A stretch of 64,000 nt of DNA, taken from NCBI GenBank assembly GCA_964554795.1, contig CAZKQB010000001.1:1-64000 (forward strand), given 5' to 3'. Each line of letters opens with the position of its first letter. Position 1 is the stretch's first letter. Of this stretch, positions 27,084-35,818 are shown in pieces. This stretch comes from SFHK01 sp964554795 (GTDB taxonomy: Bacteria; Bacillota; Clostridia; Christensenellales; Aristaeellaceae). The position numbers and the translations under genes were made by a program. The notes beneath the pieces are model-generated. The model worked only from the letters and a program-made list of their open reading frames with translations, had not been told where the DNA came from and ran no database searches.

Positions 27084-28490
27084 TCAGGTCTCGACAAACG
27101 GGAGCAGCGGGGAAATCGGGCGCCCGGGAACAAGGAAGCCGTCTGCGACAAAGCCCTCGGGACGGTCGCGGAGCGCGTCAATGAGCGCGGCACGCAGGCG
27201 CGCGACGTCTGACTGATATTTGGGATCGCTCACAGCGTTGTGGCTCTCCGCCGGGTCAGCCGAGAGATCGAAATACTGCTCGCGCCCTGTCTGGGAGAAC
27301 CAGATGTACTTGTCCCGCTTCGTAACGATATAGTGGTTCGAAAGCGCGCCGTTTGTATGTTCGCCGTGCAGGAATTCGCGGCCGGACGCGCCGTCCAGCA
27401 GGTTTTCACCATCCGAGAAGGAAGGGGGCTCGCCGCCTGCAATGCAGGTGAGGGTGGGTAGAATGTCGCGTAGCTCACCCAGTCGCTCTATGCGTCCGCG
27501 TGCGGTTGTGCCGGACACAATCAGAGGTACGTTGGCGCTACCGCGATAGGGCAGGCTCTTACGGTACATGTGATGATCACACAGCATTTCACCATGGTCG
27601 CCGGTGAACACGACGACGGTGTTGGCAGGCAACGCTTCGAGCAGGCGGCCAATCTGGTGGTCGAGGTGCGTGATGCAGGCGTAGTAGCCGATCTGCGCCT
27701 CGCGGATCATTGCAGGATCCGACGGGCCGGTATAGGAATCCTTCTCGCGGCCATGCCGCAGCCATTCTTCTGCATCGTCCCAGTCTCCGGAAAGCGGCGG
27801 GGCAAGCTTCTGACCGCGATAGAAGTCGAAGTAGCAGGCAGGCGCGTCAAACGGCGGATGCGGGCGCACGTAGGATACGTTCAGGAAAAACGGCATGGAA
27901 TGATCCCGGCGACGCAGGAAGTCGAGCGCTCGGTCGGTAACCCAGTTCGTCGGGTGATACTTTTCCTCGTGCGGCCACGGGCGAGCAACCCACGAATTGC
28001 ACTGAACGCCGCTGTCGTCGACGTCGCGCAGCGTGCCTAACTCGTTTTTAAGCCAATTCAGATAGTCGTCTGCCCACGGCTGATATTCGCGGGCGGGTGT
28101 ATCTTCGCGGCGATAATAATGAAGATAGCCGTCGTGCAGTTCAATGTTGTGAAAGCCCATCAGACTGCGCAGCGGATGTACATGCATCTTGCCCACACAC
28201 TGCGTGTAATAGCCCAGTCGAGCCAGCTCGCCAGGCAGCGTGTGTTCATAGCGCCACGGCACGCCATCCCGATAGCCTATGCGGCCATGATGCTCCTGCG
28301 AAAGCCCGGTCAGAAGTGCTGCGCGCGCCGGGATACAGGACGGGCATGCCGTGTACATGTTTGGAAAGTAGGCACCCTGTGAGGCGAGCGTATCCAGATA
28401 GGGCGTTTTTACGTCCGGATGCCCGGCAATGCCGAGGCAGTCGCCGCGAAACTGATCTGCGACGATCAACACGATATTTGGTCTGTTCAT
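27084..28490 (-). CDS. Type I sulfatase (arylsulfatase / choline-sulfatase-like)
   Basis: 468 aa, alkaline-phosphatase superfamily. The sulfatase signature C-x-P-x-R is CIPAR with C52, the cysteine converted to formylglycine. The metal ligands are in IVLIVADQFRGD and VVFTGDHGEMLCDHHMYRKS. There is no signal peptide, so the enzyme is cytoplasmic and would act on imported sulfate esters. The start at 28490 has AGGAGG just upstream; a further upstream start would lack it. The Cys-type enzyme needs a maturase (anSME or FGE), which is not in the window. The substrate is unknown. Confidence 0.88.
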   Translation of the reverse strand: MNRPNIVLIVADQFRGDCLGIAGHPDVKTPYLDTLASQGAYFPNMYTACPSCIPARAALLTGLSQEHHGRIGYRDGVPWRYEHTLPGELARLGYYTQCVGKMHVHPLRSLMGFHNIELHDGYLHYYRREDTPAREYQPWADDYLNWLKNELGTLRDVDDSGVQCNSWVARPWPHEEKYHPTNWVTDRALDFLRRRDHSMPFFLNVSYVRPHPPFDAPACYFDFYRGQKLAPPLSGDWDDAEEWLRHGREKDSYTGPSDPAMIREAQIGYYACITHLDHQIGRLLEALPANTVVVFTGDHGEMLCDHHMYRKSLPYRGSANVPLIVSGTTARGRIERLGELRDILPTLTCIAGGEPPSFSDGENLLDGASGREFLHGEHTNGALSNHYIVTKRDKYIWFSQTGREQYFDLSADPAESHNAVSDPKYQSDVARLRAALIDALRDRPEGFVADGFLVPGRPISPLLPFVET

Positions 28491-28520
28491 AAACCCTCCT
28501 GTACGAAGCGTTTTTTTCTT

Positions 28521-28549
28521 ATTGTAACGGCTTTTATTTCCGATGTCAA
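28521..28549 (-). promoter_or_regulatory. Promoter of the sulfatase gene
   Basis: On the minus strand TTGACA (28549-28544), a 17-base spacer and TACAAT (28526-28521). A near-consensus sigma-A site divergent from the guaB promoter. Confidence 0.75.
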
Positions 28550-28621
28550 CCGTATGCAAACAGAGGCACGCGTGGGAAAATAACTTTTTTCACGAAGAAG
28601 AAGGAATTTACATGTTAGGGG

Positions 28622-28650
28622 TTGACAGATGGAAGATTCTTTTGTAGAAT
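28622..28650 (+). promoter_or_regulatory. Promoter of guaB
   Basis: TTGACA at 28622-28627, a 17-base spacer and TAGAAT at 28645-28650. Near-consensus and strong. The predicted leader is only about 20 bases, so no riboswitch fits. Confidence 0.8.
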
Positions 28651-28678
28651 CGTCGGAAAAACCAAGGGGGAATGGGAA

Positions 28679-30127
28679 ATGGCGATGATTCGGGAAGGCC
28701 TGACGTTTGATGATGTTTTGCTGGTTCCGCACAAGAGCGACGTACTGCCCAGAGAGGTTGATCTTTCGGTAACGCTGGCAAAGGGGCTTAAGTTGAATAT
28801 TCCGCTGCTGTCTGCTGCCATGGATACCGTAACCGATGCACGCTTGGCAATTGCCATTGCGCGCGAGGGTGGTCTGGGCGTGATTCACAAGAACATGTCC
28901 ATTGAAGAACAGGCGGCAAGTGTCGACAAGGTAAAGCGATCTGAGCACGGCGTTATTATCGATCCGTTCTATCTTTCCCCGAACCATCTGATTTCCGACG
29001 CGCTGGCGCTGATGGAGCGCTATCGCATTTCCGGAGTTCCGATTACCGAGAACGGCAAGCTGGTTGGCATCCTTACCAACCGCGACCTTCGCTTCGAAAC
29101 CGATTTTTCTCGTCCCATCCGCGAGGTCATGACCGATAAAAACCTGATCACCGCACCCGAGGGCACCACGCTTGAAGAAGCGAAGGCGATTCTTGCCGCG
29201 CACCGCATTGAAAAGCTGCCCATTGTGAACGATCGGTTCGAGCTACGCGGTCTCATCACGATTAAGGACATTGAGAAGGCCGTGAAGTATCCCAACAGCG
29301 CTAAGGATTCGAGCGGCCGCTTGCTCTGTGCGGGCGCAATCGGCGTAACCGGCGACGCGCTGGAGCGCGCGTCTGCGCTGGTAGACGCGAAGGTGGACGT
29401 GCTGGGCATCGATACGGCGCATGGCCACAGCCGCGGCGTAATTGAAATGGTGAGCAAGGTAAAAAGTGCATTCCCGAACGTGACTGTTATTGCCGGAAAC
29501 GTGGCGACCGCAGACGCAACGCGCGAGCTGATCGAGGCGGGCGCGGACGTGGTCAAGGTTGGCATCGGCCCCGGCTCCATCTGCACCACGCGCGTTGTGG
29601 CGGGCGTGGGCGTTCCGCAGATCACTGCGATTATGGACTGTGCCGAGATGGCGGACAAGTTGGGCAAGGTGATTATCGCCGACGGCGGCATCAAGTATTC
29701 CGGCGACATTACTAAGGCCATTGCCGCTGGTGCGAGCGCCGTGATGCTGGGCAGTCTGTTTGCTGGCACCGAGGAGAGCCCCGGAGAGACGGAAATCTAT
29801 CAGGGACGTTCGTTCAAGGTATACCGCGGCATGGGCTCGCTGGCCGCAATGGCGCAGGGCAGCAAGGATCGCTATTTCCAGGAGGGACAGAAGAAGCTGG
29901 TACCGGAGGGCGTCGAGGGCCGTGTGCCGTACAAGGGACCGCTGTGCGAAACGGTATTCCAGCTGATCGGCGGCCTGCGCAGCGGCATGGGCTACTGTGG
30001 AAGCCGGGACATTCAGACGCTGCGGAAGACCGGTGAGTTCATTCGCATTACTTCGGCTGGTCTGATCGAAAGCCATCCGCACGACATCACCATCACGAAG
30101 GAAGCGCCGAACTATTCGCGTATGTAA
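28679..30127 (+). CDS. guaB: Inosine-5'-monophosphate dehydrogenase
   Basis: Oxidises IMP to XMP with NAD+, the committed step of guanine nucleotide synthesis. 482 aa. The barrel begins with REGLTFDDVLLVPHKSDVLP; two CBS domains (about residues 95-210) carry MTDKNLITAPEGTTLEEAK and related text. The catalytic loop GPGSICTTRVVAGVGVPQ contains the active cysteine; the flap has YFQEGQKKLVPEGVEGRVPYKG. The start is ATG 28679 behind AAGGGGG at 28664-28670. Transcribed from its own strong promoter and ended by a terminator. Confidence 0.97.
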   Translation: MAMIREGLTFDDVLLVPHKSDVLPREVDLSVTLAKGLKLNIPLLSAAMDTVTDARLAIAIAREGGLGVIHKNMSIEEQAASVDKVKRSEHGVIIDPFYLSPNHLISDALALMERYRISGVPITENGKLVGILTNRDLRFETDFSRPIREVMTDKNLITAPEGTTLEEAKAILAAHRIEKLPIVNDRFELRGLITIKDIEKAVKYPNSAKDSSGRLLCAGAIGVTGDALERASALVDAKVDVLGIDTAHGHSRGVIEMVSKVKSAFPNVTVIAGNVATADATRELIEAGADVVKVGIGPGSICTTRVVAGVGVPQITAIMDCAEMADKLGKVIIADGGIKYSGDITKAIAAGASAVMLGSLFAGTEESPGETEIYQGRSFKVYRGMGSLAAMAQGSKDRYFQEGQKKLVPEGVEGRVPYKGPLCETVFQLIGGLRSGMGYCGSRDIQTLRKTGEFIRITSAGLIESHPHDITITKEAPNYSRM

Positions 30128-30143
30128 AGGCGCTGTATATGCC

Positions 30144-30195
30144 GGGCTCCGAGCGAATTCCCGCAGGGAAGAACGCGTTCGGAGCTCCTTTTTGT
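30144..30195 (+). terminator. Terminator after guaB
   Basis: GGGCTCCGAGCG pairs with CGTTCGGAGCTCC around a loop of about 20 bases, followed by TTTTTGTTTTT. Confidence 0.8.
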
Positions 30196-30370
30196 TTTTA
30201 CGAAACATTTGCGCGCTGCCTTTTTCAGCGTGGCTGTCAACGCACTTACGCTATGTCTGGCAGCTGAATTTATCCTGGCGAAGTACCTCCCTCTCACTTC
30301 GCAAGGACTTTCTGCAGTTCGTTTGCCGCAGTAGCGTGCGTTAATTGCTGGAGAAAATCGTGCGGCACGA

Positions 30371-30400
30371 TTGACAAATGCTTACGATGTATGGTATATT
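30371..30400 (+). promoter_or_regulatory. Promoter of the T-box aminotransferase-tyrS operon
   Basis: TTGACA at 30371-30376, an 18-base spacer and TATATT at 30395-30400. Transcription would begin near 30407, at the base of T-box stem I. The bases from 30196 to 30370 show no gene or other clear signal. Confidence 0.75.
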
Positions 30401-30406
30401 GGTCAC

Positions 30407-30650
30407 AACTGCTGGGAAGGGAAGAAGTAGCTCGCTTTTTTCTCCGAAAGAGATACGCCGGTTGGTGCGAGGCGGAAAGAGAAGTGCGGGGGAATACATC
30501 CCGGAGCAGGGCGGGCGAAGCGTTTTGGTAGTCCGTCCCGGTTGCGCCCGTTACCGCGTGCACGAGGCCGGAAAGTGTTTTCCGGCGAACGGAAGTGGTA
30601 CAGCGTTTACGGCGCCTTCCCCAGAGGGAGGGCGCTTTTCATTTTGTTTT
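30407..30650 (+). promoter_or_regulatory. T-box leader with UAC (tyrosine) specifier and terminator
   Basis: Stem I closes with CTGCT/AGCAG and GGGA/TCCC. It carries the AGTA element (30426-30429), the AG-bulge and apical signature GCCGGTTGGTGCGAGGCGG (30457-30475), and a specifier loop GGAATACATCC in which TAC (30495-30497) is followed by A. The T-box sequence is GAAGTGGTACAGCG (about 30592-30605); its TGGT would pair with an uncharged ACCA tail, fitting tRNA-Tyr. The terminator is a 10-base-pair stem 30612-30621/30626-30635 with one G-U, loop CAGA, then TTTTCATTTTG. Uncharged tRNA-Tyr should allow read-through into the aminotransferase and tyrS. Confidence 0.9.
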
Positions 30651-30674
30651 ATCCGCAAAAGGAGGGCGGGAAGC

Positions 30675-31862
30675 ATGGAGTTTTCCGAAAAAATGTTTGC
30701 AAAGCACATGTCGCCGATTTCCGGCAGTGCGATACGCGATATCTTTAAGCTGCTGGGCAGGCCGGGTATGATTTCCTTCGCTGGCGGCAATCCAAGCAAT
30801 CAGGCGCTGGAGCCGGATGTGATCGCGCCGATTGCCGAGGAGGTCATTCGCACGGTGGGCGCGCCCATATTGCAATACGGCGCGACGGAGGGCTATATGC
30901 CGCTGCGCGGAAGCATTCACGCGTTTCTCGCCGAGGATGGCATTGACTGCGCCGAGGAAGAGATTTTGCCTACGGAGGGTTCGACGCAGGGCATGGATTT
31001 GCTCTTGAAAACGCTGATCGACCCCGGCGATACGGTGCTGGTGGAGGATCCTACCTTTCTGGGTGCGCTTCAGGCGATTCGCACGTATCACGCAAACATC
31101 GTGCCTGTGCCGTCCGACGAAAAGGGGGTGATCCCGGAAGCTTTGGAGGATGCCATCCGTACGCATCATCCCAAGCTGATCTACGTGATTCCCACCTTCC
31201 AGAATCCGACAGGATTGACGCTGACCATTGAACGCAGACGTCGCATCGCAGAGCTGGCAGCGCAATACGGCGTGATCGTCGCAGAGGATGATCCGTATCG
31301 AGACCTTCGATATTCCGGCAAGGCTGTGCCCACGATCAAGAGCTTTGACAGGGAAGGCTGGGTTGTGTATCTGGCTAGCTTCTCCAAGCTGATTTCGCCC
31401 GGCATGCGCGTAGGCGCGATGGTGATTTCAATTCCGAAGCTGATGCGCAAATGCGTGATCGGCAAGCAGTCTAGCGATCTGCATTGCCCACTAATGACGC
31501 AGGCGATTGTGGACAGCTATCTGAGAAAGGGGCTTCTGCGGCCGCACATTGAGCGCATCACGGCGGGCTACCGAGCGCAGCTGAAAGCGATGCTGGACGG
31601 CTTTGCGGCCTTCCCGGAGGGCACGGTGCACACGGCACCGGAGGGCGGCCTGTTCGTATGGGCGAGTCTGCCGAAGGATATGGATGCACTGGCGCTTCTG
31701 AACAAGGCCATTGAACGCGGCGTTGCGTATGTGCCCGGCGCGCACTTCTATGCAAACGGCGGGCACATGAATACCTTCCGCCTGAACTTCTCAAACAGCC
31801 CGGTGGAGAAGATTACCGAGGGCATGCAGAAGCTGGCGGACGTTATGAACGAAAACCGATAA
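30675..31862 (+). CDS. PLP-dependent aminotransferase, class I/II (2-aminoadipate/aromatic type)
   Basis: 395 aa cytoplasmic fold-type I aminotransferase. Landmarks are ISFAGGNPSNQALEP, YGATEGYMPLR, PTFQNPTGLTL, EDDPYRDLRY and the Schiff-base lysine in ASFSKLISPGMRVG. This pattern is that of the LysN/MocR-like aminotransferase group, whose members include 2-aminoadipate and aromatic amino acid transaminases. The start is ATG 30675 behind AAAAGGAGGG. Placement behind a tyrosine T-box and before tyrS suggests an aromatic amino acid substrate; this is inference. Confidence 0.85.
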   Translation: MEFSEKMFAKHMSPISGSAIRDIFKLLGRPGMISFAGGNPSNQALEPDVIAPIAEEVIRTVGAPILQYGATEGYMPLRGSIHAFLAEDGIDCAEEEILPTEGSTQGMDLLLKTLIDPGDTVLVEDPTFLGALQAIRTYHANIVPVPSDEKGVIPEALEDAIRTHHPKLIYVIPTFQNPTGLTLTIERRRRIAELAAQYGVIVAEDDPYRDLRYSGKAVPTIKSFDREGWVVYLASFSKLISPGMRVGAMVISIPKLMRKCVIGKQSSDLHCPLMTQAIVDSYLRKGLLRPHIERITAGYRAQLKAMLDGFAAFPEGTVHTAPEGGLFVWASLPKDMDALALLNKAIERGVAYVPGAHFYANGGHMNTFRLNFSNSPVEKITEGMQKLADVMNENR

Positions 31863-31890
31863 TAAACCGAAAAGGATAAGGAGAAGATCG

Positions 31891-33126
31891 ATGAAAAACG
31901 CACTTGACATCCTGCGCGAACGCGGCTTTATTGCCCAGACGACTTACGAAGACGAGCTGAACAAGGCCTTTGAGAGCGGCCCTGTTACCTTCTATACCGG
32001 CTTCGATCCCACGGCGGATAGCCTGCACATTGGCCACTATATTCCGATTATGGCTATGGCGCACCTGCAGCGCGCCGGGCATCGTCCCATTGCGCTGATG
32101 GGCGGCGGTACTGCGATGATTGGCGATCCGTCCGGCAAGACCGACATGCGTAAGATGATGACGGTGGAAACGATTGACAACAATGTGAACCACATTAAAA
32201 AGCAGATGGCGCGCTTTCTCGATTTTGACGAGAGCAAGCCGAATGCGGCCATCATCGTGAACAACGCCGACTGGCTACGCAACCTGAACTACATGAGCTT
32301 CCTGCGCGACGTGGGCGCGCTGTTCTCCGTGAACCGTATGCTGACGGCGGAATGCTACAGGCAGCGTCTGGAAAAGGGGCTCACGTTCCTTGAGTTCAAC
32401 TACATGCTGATGCAGTCCTACGACTTTTTGCAGCTGTTTGAGAAGTACGGCTGCTCGCTGCAGACTGGCGGAGACGACCAGTGGAGCAACATGCTCTCTG
32501 GCGCTGATCTGATTCGCAGGAAGCTGGAGAAGCCTGCCTTCGCGCTTACCTTCAAGCTGCTGCTCACCCACGAAGGAAAGAAGATGGGCAAGACTGAAAA
32601 GGGCGCGCTGTGGCTTGACGCCCAAAAGACCAGTCCGTATGACTTCTATCAGTACTGGCGCAACGTGGACGATGCGGACGTGGAGAAGTGTCTGGCGCTT
32701 TTGACGTTCCTCCCGATGGACGAGGTTCACAGGCTCGGCGCGTTGAAGGACAGTAAGATTAACGAGGCAAAGCGTGTGCTGGCCTACGAGGTGACGAAGC
32801 TGATTCACGGCGAGGAGGAGGCGGGCAAGGCCCGAGAGGCAGCCGAGGCGCTGTTTGGCGGCACCGGTGCGGCAGGATCTGCGCCTACTACGGAAATCAG
32901 CGAGGAGGAGCTGGCTGAGGAAAACCGTCTGCTTGCATGGGCGGCAAGGGTTGGCCTGTTCAAGTCCAACGGCGAGGCGCGCAAGGCCATGCAGCAGGGC
33001 GGTCTGTACGTCGGCGACGACAAGGCAACCGATCCCGAGATGCGCATCACGAAGGAGATGCTGGAGGGCGGTCTGCTGATTCGCCGCGGCAAGAAGGCGT
33101 ATCATTTGCTGACGCTGAAGAAGTAA
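31891..33126 (+). CDS. tyrS: Tyrosyl-tRNA synthetase
   Basis: Class Ic synthetase that charges tRNA-Tyr. 411 aa. The HIGH motif is HIGH at residues 46-49, the KMSKS equivalent is KMGKT at 231-235, and the tyrosine pocket contains MLMQSYDFLQL and GGDDQWSNM. A C-terminal S4-like RNA-binding domain (KSNGEARKAMQQGGLYVG) is present. AAGGAGAAG precedes the ATG. The T-box ahead of the upstream gene should make expression rise when tRNA-Tyr is uncharged. Confidence 0.97.
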   Translation: MKNALDILRERGFIAQTTYEDELNKAFESGPVTFYTGFDPTADSLHIGHYIPIMAMAHLQRAGHRPIALMGGGTAMIGDPSGKTDMRKMMTVETIDNNVNHIKKQMARFLDFDESKPNAAIIVNNADWLRNLNYMSFLRDVGALFSVNRMLTAECYRQRLEKGLTFLEFNYMLMQSYDFLQLFEKYGCSLQTGGDDQWSNMLSGADLIRRKLEKPAFALTFKLLLTHEGKKMGKTEKGALWLDAQKTSPYDFYQYWRNVDDADVEKCLALLTFLPMDEVHRLGALKDSKINEAKRVLAYEVTKLIHGEEEAGKAREAAEALFGGTGAAGSAPTTEISEEELAEENRLLAWAARVGLFKSNGEARKAMQQGGLYVGDDKATDPEMRITKEMLEGGLLIRRGKKAYHLLTLKK

Positions 33127-33762
33127 ATGACGCTTAAGCCCTATAAAACGTTGCTTACGCGGGCAAGCGACGAATTCATCATCAATAAGTCCCGCTTTAT
33201 CGGCTATGGAGCACCAGCGGCCTCCGAGGAGGAGGCGCTGGGGTTTCTGGCCGACGTGCGAAGCGCCCATAAGGATGCTTCGCATCATTGCTATGCGTAC
33301 ATTATCGGTGCGAACATGGGCGTGATGCGTTATTCCGATGACGGAGAACCGGGCGGAACAGCGGGCATGCCGATTATCGAGGTAATGAAGGCGCGACAGG
33401 TAACAAATGCTTGCGTCGTTGTCGTTCGCTATTTCGGCGGTGTACTGCTGGGCGCGGGTGGGCTGACGCGCGCATACACGCAGGGAGCGGTGACGGCAAT
33501 CAATGCTGCGGGCGTGGGCGAGGTGTCGCCTACGCGCAGGTACCTGATGGAGATTCCCTACCCGATGCTGGGACGCGTGGAGTATCTGCTGAAGAGTCTT
33601 CCGGTACTTGTTGAGGACAAGCAATTCTCTGATGCGATTGTGATGACGCTGATCGTTCGCGCGTGCGACGATGCGGCGTTCCTTTCGGCGGTGACGAGCG
33701 GAACCGACGGGCGAATCGAACCAATTTTTATGGAAGAGATGTATAAAGCATGGACAGAGTGA
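33127..33762 (+). CDS. YigZ/IMPACT family protein
   Basis: 211 aa. The family core is visible: SRFIGYGAPAASEEEALGFL, HHCYAYIIG, SDDGEPGGTAGMP, VVVVRYFGGVLLGAGGLTRAYTQGA. The C-terminal DUF1949 domain follows. Members bind RNA or ribosomes in eukaryotes; bacterial function is unsettled. Its ATG begins right after the tyrS stop with no separate promoter, so it belongs to the T-box transcript. It overlaps the next gene by 13 bases. Confidence 0.9.
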   Translation: MTLKPYKTLLTRASDEFIINKSRFIGYGAPAASEEEALGFLADVRSAHKDASHHCYAYIIGANMGVMRYSDDGEPGGTAGMPIIEVMKARQVTNACVVVVRYFGGVLLGAGGLTRAYTQGAVTAINAAGVGEVSPTRRYLMEIPYPMLGRVEYLLKSLPVLVEDKQFSDAIVMTLIVRACDDAAFLSAVTSGTDGRIEPIFMEEMYKAWTE

Positions 33763-34925
33763 ACGGAAAAAGACTGATTGCATATACTGTCTGCGTGTTT
33801 TTGGGCATGTGGCTGATGGCCTCGGTGCATGCGGCAATGGGCGGGCTTCAGACGGCGATGATTGATGCATATTCCCTGAGCGATTCCGGGAAGGGGGCTC
33901 CAAGCGGCACGCTGACGCTGTTCAGTGTGGTTGCCTATTTCGCCGTGCTTCTGCTGATTGGCCGCGTACACAAAGCGACAATGCTGCTGGCAGGCGCGCT
34001 GATTGCGGCGGCAGGCCTTTTGCCGATTCATTTTGAACTGCCGTACGCAATGTTCCTTGTTGTGCTGGCAGCTGTGGGTGCAGGTGTTGGGCTGACAGAT
34101 GCGCTGGCCTCCTCGAGCGTCAACGATTTGTACACCGGCCCTGCGGGCGCGCGCGTGATGTGTGCACTGCATGCGACTTATGGGCTGGCTGGGTTTGTGA
34201 TGCCCTTTATCGTTCGCGCGATGACCGGTGCGGGTGTGGGCTGGCGCAGTGTCTTTATGGCGCTAGGTGTTGGCGAGTTGGTTGCCGCTGCGGCGATTTT
34301 TGCAGTCACTCGCGGTCATGCTCGCGAGCTCGAGGGTGGCACAATGGTTCAGCCGGTAACGGCCCTGGACGTGAAGGGATATTTTCGTAATCGCAGGCTT
34401 GTCGGCTTCACGGTCGTGATGTTCATGGTTGGGCTGTATCTGAATGGCGTGCTGGTCTGGACGCCGAGATACATGGAGCTTGGTCTTGAAAGCGAGCTGA
34501 GCGCGTTTGTGCTTCCGGCCGTCTATCTGGGACTGACACTTTCAAGACTTATGATGGCATTTGTTCGCGTGCCGATGATGAAGTACATGCGCGCGACGCA
34601 GTTGCTGGGTGGCGTATGCCTAGCGGTTGCCGTTTTTTCGCGGTCGCCGCTTGTCTCGCTGGGCATGATTTTCCTGAGTGCGTTTGCAATGGGTCCTGTA
34701 ATTCCGTTCACGCTGAACCTTGCGGGACGTGAGGACGAAAAGAAGCGATTCATGATTACCATCCTCGCAATGCTGATTATGATGGCGGGACAGACGGTGT
34801 ACGCGCCCATTTACGGGAAGGCCGAGAGCGTTTTCGGCGCGAGGAACGCGTTTCTGCTGACGGCGGGCGTACAATTGCTGACCGGCGTGGCTGTGGCGCT
34901 TGTGCCGGGTGAAAGGAAGAAATGA
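33750..34925 (+). CDS. Major facilitator superfamily permease
   Basis: 391 aa, about 12 hydrophobic segments in two halves with a central loop near RGHARELEGGTMVQ. The sequence lacks a clear substrate signature; the N-terminal region LGMWLMASVHAAMGGLQTAM resembles sugar-porter-like MFS proteins such as FucP relatives. Translationally coupled to both neighbours (13-base overlap upstream, ATGA downstream). Substrate unknown. Confidence 0.8.
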   Translation: MDRVNGKRLIAYTVCVFLGMWLMASVHAAMGGLQTAMIDAYSLSDSGKGAPSGTLTLFSVVAYFAVLLLIGRVHKATMLLAGALIAAAGLLPIHFELPYAMFLVVLAAVGAGVGLTDALASSSVNDLYTGPAGARVMCALHATYGLAGFVMPFIVRAMTGAGVGWRSVFMALGVGELVAAAAIFAVTRGHARELEGGTMVQPVTALDVKGYFRNRRLVGFTVVMFMVGLYLNGVLVWTPRYMELGLESELSAFVLPAVYLGLTLSRLMMAFVRVPMMKYMRATQLLGGVCLAVAVFSRSPLVSLGMIFLSAFAMGPVIPFTLNLAGREDEKKRFMITILAMLIMMAGQTVYAPIYGKAESVFGARNAFLLTAGVQLLTGVAVALVPGERKK

Positions 34926-35818
34926 TTGCGTCGATAGTGCCGGTGAGGGTAAAGGAAATGACGGCTACGCGCTACCTTTCGCGAGCGTGGCCGCTTTTGC
35001 CGTCTCACGCCATTCGCGATGCGTTTTCGAAGAAGGATGTAAAGGTGAACGGCGCGCGCGTGCTGCCGGATGCGCTGGTGCACGGGGGCGACCGAGTGGA
35101 GGCCTATTTGCCCGCAAAGCAGGAGCCTGCAAAGCTGGATGTGCTGTTTGAGGATGAACGTCTGCTCGTGTTTTTGAAGCCGGTCGGGCTTCCGGCTGAT
35201 GTGGATCAGGATGGTATTGGCGAGGATACCGTGAAAACGCGCCTCAGTCGCCACTGTGCGTCTGCACGTCCGGTTCACCGGTTAGATACCGGCACGGGCG
35301 GCGTGATGCTGGCGGCAAAGACGGACGAGGGAGAGGAAGCGCTGCGCGCTGCGTTTGCCGGACACCGCATCGAGAAGCATTACCGCGCGCTGGTACTGGG
35401 CAGGCTTCCGAGAAAAGCCGACACGCTAAAGGCATATCTTTTCAAGAATGCGAAGGACGCACGTGCAAGGGTGATGGACAATCCGCTTCCGGGTGCATTG
35501 TCCATTGAGACGCGGTATGAGGTGCTACGTACGCAGACGGCAGCAGGGCTTGTGGTTACCGATTTGGATGTGGTGATTCCTACCGGGCGCACGCATCAGA
35601 TCCGCGCGCATATGAGTCATATCGGTCATCCGCTGGTGGGCGACGACAAATACGGAGATCGGAATGCCAACCGAAGGCTATCGGCGGCAAGGATATGCCT
35701 GTGGTGTCGGTCGCTGGAAATACGGGATGAGAAAAATTTCCCGGAGCATGCGGGCAGGCAATTCTGTGCCGACGAGCCGAGGTGGCGTGTGCGCGCTCTG
35801 AATGGAGAAGACAAATGA
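34922..35818 (+). CDS. RluA/RluD-family pseudouridine synthase
   Basis: 298 aa enzyme that isomerises uridine in rRNA or tRNA. An N-terminal S4 domain (DAFSKKDVKVNGARVLPDAL) precedes the catalytic domain with LVFLKPVGLPAD and the catalytic aspartate in HRLDTGTGGVML. Later blocks are IEKHYRALVLG and PTGRTHQIRAHMSHIGHPLVGDDKYG. Which RNA it modifies cannot be told from sequence. ATGA overlaps on both sides show coupling. Confidence 0.92.
   Translation: MIASIVPVRVKEMTATRYLSRAWPLLPSHAIRDAFSKKDVKVNGARVLPDALVHGGDRVEAYLPAKQEPAKLDVLFEDERLLVFLKPVGLPADVDQDGIGEDTVKTRLSRHCASARPVHRLDTGTGGVMLAAKTDEGEEALRAAFAGHRIEKHYRALVLGRLPRKADTLKAYLFKNAKDARARVMDNPLPGALSIETRYEVLRTQTAAGLVVTDLDVVIPTGRTHQIRAHMSHIGHPLVGDDKYGDRNANRRLSAARICLWCRSLEIRDEKNFPEHAGRQFCADEPRWRVRALNGEDK

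Noticed and set aside
30378..30674. Upstream extension of the aminotransferase reading frame
   Set aside because: It translates the T-box leader and its terminator; the ribosome site and family start are at 30675.
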